DNA of 64,000 nt, from the IMG/VR virus record IMGVR_UViG_3300018428_002563, positions 35,642-99,641 of that record; one strand, written 5' to 3'. The DNA comes from a virus. The notes under the pieces are model-generated. The model had not been told where the DNA came from. It did no database searches and saw nothing but the letters and a program-made list of their open reading frames with translations. Made by a program: the position numbers and the translations under genes. Positions 61,878 to 64,000 of the stretch are shown one piece after another. The stretch's first letter is position 1. Each line of letters begins with the position of its first letter.

Positions 61878-62294
61878 ATGAAGGTAGGATTTACATGTAG
61901 TACATTTGATCTACTACATTCTGGGCATGTCCAAATGCTTAGGGAAGCAAAAGATCAATGTGATTACTTAATGGTAGGTTTACAAATGGATCCTAGTGTC
62001 GATAGACCTAATAAGAACCCTCCGATTCAAACTATTGTTGAACGTTATACACAACTAAAGGCTGTAGGTTATGTTGATGAAATTATTCCATACGGAACAG
62101 AACAAGATTTAGAAGACATTCTACAACTTTATAAGATACACGTTCGCATACTTGGAGAAGAATATAGAGATAAAGATTTTACTGGTAAAGATATTTGTCG
62201 TCAACGAGACATAGAACTATATTTTAACAAACGAGATCATAGATTTAGTTCAAGTGGACTAAGAAAAAGTGTTGTAGAAAGAGAAAACAAATGA
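61878..62294 (+). CDS. TagD-like cytidylyltransferase
   Basis: A 138-aa nucleotidyltransferase; ATG 61878 is chosen for AGAGGAGGT 4 nt upstream. 'GFTCSTFDLLHSGHVQML' has HSGH at 14-17, the CTP-binding HxGH motif. 'ERYTQLKAVGYVDEIIPYG' and 'VRILGEEYRDKDF' match glycerol-3-phosphate cytidylyltransferase, and 'RFSSSGLRKSV' replaces the usual ISTTxI(K/R). It activates a sugar- or polyol-phosphate with CTP. The next gene is a sugar-nucleotide epimerase, with ATGA overlap, so a small glycan pathway is likely. Confidence 0.75.
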   Translation: MKVGFTCSTFDLLHSGHVQMLREAKDQCDYLMVGLQMDPSVDRPNKNPPIQTIVERYTQLKAVGYVDEIIPYGTEQDLEDILQLYKIHVRILGEEYRDKDFTGKDICRQRDIELYFNKRDHRFSSSGLRKSVVERENK

Positions 62295-63058
62295 AAATTC
62301 TTTTAACTGGACATAAAGGCTTCATTGGTTCAATGTTGCTGAAACGGTTACAACGTAAAAAGCATATAGTTTATACAATAGACATTGCTGATGGTGCCGA
62401 TCAAGATCTTTTATACTTTGATAAATGGCCGGAACGTGTCGATCTTGTAATACATCTTGCAGGTAAAAGTGGTGTACGTGAAAGTTTAAAAGATCCAGCA
62501 GGCTATTGGATGAATAATATAGAAGCAAGCAGACGTCTTTTTGAAAAGTTTGAAGATACACGCATTCTTTACGCAAGTAGCTCTAGTGCATATGAGCCTG
62601 ACCTAAACCCTTATGCTGCTTCTAAGTATTGTTTAGAAGAATTAGCAGAACGTTATCCTAACACATTAGGTATGCGTTTTCATACAGTTTATTCGGATAC
62701 ATGTACAAGAGAAAATATGTTTTTTAAAAAACTAAGAGACGGAACTTTAGAATATGTAACAAAACACTATAGAGATTTTGTTCATTTAAACGATGTACTC
62801 GATGCTATTGAAATATTAATCAAAGCAGAATACGTCAAAGGTATAATAGATATAGGAACTGGTGTTCCAGTTAGGATTCAAGACCTAGCACCTGGACTAC
62901 CCATTCGTCTAAATACCCCTGGAGAGCGTGAGTTTACTTGCGCAAACACAGAAAAAATTAAGGCCCTTGGTTGGAAACCTAAATACACGGTAGAAAACTT
63001 CTTGACAAAGCAAGGCAACGATAATATAATAAACATTACAAATGGAGAACCCTTATGA
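62291..63058 (+). CDS. NAD-dependent epimerase/dehydratase (extended SDR)
   Basis: A 255-aa protein with the nucleotide-binding 'GHKGFIG' (7-13), 'VIHLAGKSGV' (53-62), 'LYASSSSAY' (93-101) and catalytic Tyr108-x3-Lys112. It is shorter than GalE (about 340 aa) but complete in fold order. It probably modifies a nucleotide sugar made with the neighbouring cytidylyltransferase. Its 3' end contains the sigma-70 promoter of gp45. Overlaps on both sides. Confidence 0.85.
   Translation: MKILLTGHKGFIGSMLLKRLQRKKHIVYTIDIADGADQDLLYFDKWPERVDLVIHLAGKSGVRESLKDPAGYWMNNIEASRRLFEKFEDTRILYASSSSAYEPDLNPYAASKYCLEELAERYPNTLGMRFHTVYSDTCTRENMFFKKLRDGTLEYVTKHYRDFVHLNDVLDAIEILIKAEYVKGIIDIGTGVPVRIQDLAPGLPIRLNTPGEREFTCANTEKIKALGWKPKYTVENFLTKQGNDNIINITNGEPL
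63002..63030 (+). promoter_or_regulatory. sigma-70 promoter of gp45
   Basis: TTGACA (63002-63007), 17-nt spacer, TATAAT (63025-63030), a perfect match lying inside the 3' end of the epimerase gene. Confidence 0.85.
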
Positions 63059-63783
63059 AAGATATTTTACAAGACATTGTAGCTCATACACATGCACTAG
63101 GTTTTTTGAATCTAGTTAAAATTAATAGTGATGAAGGTACATCAGTTGAAAGCATGGCAGATGATAGATCTGTTATCTTATCAGGTGAAACAAATGCACC
63201 TGTAGCAGAATTTAAAGGCACGTTTGGTATGCCTAATTTGGATAAACTTGCATTGCATTTAAAAAATCCTGAATACCAAAAAGATGCTAAACTAGAAGTA
63301 GTTGAAGCAGAACGTAACGGTGAAGTTGTTCCTACACACATTCACTTTGAAAACGCTGCAGGCGATTTCCAAAATGATTACCGCTTTATGAACAAAGCAA
63401 TTATTGAGGAAAAACTTAAAACTGTTAAGTTCAAAGGTGCATCATGGAATGTAACATTTAGTCCTAGTGTTGCAAGTATTGCACGTATGAAACTAATGAG
63501 TGCGGCACACAGTGAAGAGCCTACATTTAATGTTACTACTAAGGATAATAATCTAGTGTTTAGCTTTGGTGATGCAAGCACACACGCAGGTGAGTTTGTT
63601 TTCCAGCACGGTGTAGAAGGTAGTCTTCAACACACTTGGAGTTGGCCAGTAGCACAAGTTCAAAGTATTCTTAATCTAGATGGTGATATTACTATGAGCA
63701 TTTCGGATCAAGGTGCTATGATGATTTCAGTAGATAGCGGCATGGTAAAATACGATTACATTCTTCCAGCACAGAGCAAGTAA
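63055..63783 (+). CDS. 45: sliding clamp gp45
   Basis: A 242-aa protein (T4 gp45 228 aa) of beta-rich clamp type: 'LGFLNLVKINSDEG' start, 'VKFKGASWNVTFSPSVASIA' mid-linker, 'FQHGVEGSLQHTWSWPVAQV' and 'DQGAMMISVDSGMVKYDYI' C-terminal strand. It has its own consensus sigma-70 promoter and GGAG. It encircles DNA as a trimer, tethers gp43 and, in T4, activates late transcription. Identification rests on length, strand pattern and context. Confidence 0.75.
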   Translation: MKDILQDIVAHTHALGFLNLVKINSDEGTSVESMADDRSVILSGETNAPVAEFKGTFGMPNLDKLALHLKNPEYQKDAKLEVVEAERNGEVVPTHIHFENAAGDFQNDYRFMNKAIIEEKLKTVKFKGASWNVTFSPSVASIARMKLMSAAHSEEPTFNVTTKDNNLVFSFGDASTHAGEFVFQHGVEGSLQHTWSWPVAQVQSILNLDGDITMSISDQGAMMISVDSGMVKYDYILPAQSK

Positions 63784-63786
63784 CGA

Positions 63787-64000
63787 ATGAATAAAGACTT
63801 AACAGCAACACAAAACGATTATGCGATCTTTCTTCCTGCACTAAGTGGTTTCTATGCAACTTATGTAGGTAAGCAACGTTTTGATGAATATGTAGATAAG
63901 TCACGTATTCCTAGCAACGTTGCGAAGGGTGTAGAGAGTTTAAACTATCTTAACAAACAAGAAGGTCAATTCCAATACAAATGGACACTGTATTCAGCAG
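63787..64000 (+). CDS. 5' part of an unidentified phage gene (3' end outside window)
   Basis: ATG 63787, 3 nt after gp45, with the frame open to the window edge (71 codons: 'NDYAIFLPALSGFYATYVGK', 'GVESLNYLNKQEGQFQYKW'). No diagnostic motif in this part. I have a weak recollection of phage TGT/DpdA-like proteins with a similar start, which would fit queD at the other end, but the visible residues do not show it. Confidence 0.6.
   Translation, partial: MNKDLTATQNDYAIFLPALSGFYATYVGKQRFDEYVDKSRIPSNVAKGVESLNYLNKQEGQFQYKWTLYSA

Noticed and set aside
1-64000. tRNA genes, CRISPR arrays, insertion sequences or integrase/attachment sites
   Set aside because: No cloverleaf-like intergenic stretch, spaced direct repeats, transposase or integrase motifs were seen; intergenic space is very small. 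A dedicated tRNA scan was not possible.
1-64000. Cyanophage identity
   Set aside because: Many families are shared with marine T4-like cyanophages, but no photosystem, plastocyanin, talC or similar genes are visible here, so the host is left open.

Overview
The window reads as about 64 kb of a T4-like (contractile-tail, myovirus-type) phage genome from an AT-rich marine lineage. The evidence is a full-length family-B DNA polymerase (gp43), an AAA+ clamp loader (gp44), a sliding clamp (gp45), a DexA-like exonuclease, a DsbA-like protein, a gp31/GroES-like co-chaperonin, PhoH, ThyX and more than 30 kb of very large virion genes. Genes are tightly packed, with ATGA/TAATG overlaps. Many are preceded by the octamer NATAAATA, which matches the T4-type late promoter TATAAATA. 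No photosynthesis genes are visible. An alphaproteobacterial or SAR11-like host is plausible (FdxA-type ferredoxin, marine T4-like gene families) but is not proven.

Layout. 1-5.1 kb: accessory genes: the end of queD, a glycosyltransferase, a eukaryotic-type phosphomannomutase, UV-damage endonuclease, a 2OG-Fe(II) oxygenase and small unknown proteins. 5.2-36.7 kb: an A-type Fe-S carrier followed by a giant block of tail-fibre/appendage genes (2983, 1118, 1579, 1147, 794, 334, 755 on the minus strand, 229, 1117 and 206 aa). These carry beta-helix, leucine-rich-repeat, PA14-like and Ig-like features. 36.7-38.7 kb: small conserved genes, a truncated DnaE-like protein, a co-chaperonin and a MazG-like protein. 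38.7-41.7 kb: an early operon behind a consensus sigma-70 promoter (small membrane protein, DexA-like, gp44, 7Fe ferredoxin, thyX). It converges on phoH across a shared hairpin. 42.5-45.7 kb: two conserved late proteins, then a lysis cassette (GH19 endolysin, acyl-carrier-like protein lacking its serine, overlapping spanin pair). 45.7-47.3 kb: IscU and a run of tiny membrane proteins behind early promoters. 47.3-52.2 kb: holin-like protein, DnaJ, peptide deformylase, ClpA. 52.2-58.2 kb: late proteins, several with N-termini like T4 capsid-targeting peptides and with basic Cys-containing tails (nucleotidyltransferase, ParB-like). 58.2-64 kb: early replication genes (DsbA-like, gp43, gp45) with a TagD-like cytidylyltransferase and an SDR epimerase between them, and a partial gene at the edge.

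How it fits together. Five sigma-70-type promoters, all with a 17-nt spacer, precede replication, nucleotide and iscU genes. Late octamers precede virion and head-associated genes. Three late octamers lie exactly 5 nt before an ATG, which predicts leaderless late mRNAs. The most unusual content is an ISC-like set on one phage: IscU scaffold with all ligands, A-type carrier, FdxA-type ferredoxin, J-protein and an ACP-fold protein whose phosphopantetheine serine is replaced by glutamate. A full ClpA with an IGF ClpP-docking loop and a possible set of packaged enzymes also stand out. All functions are assigned by reading motifs; no database search was run.
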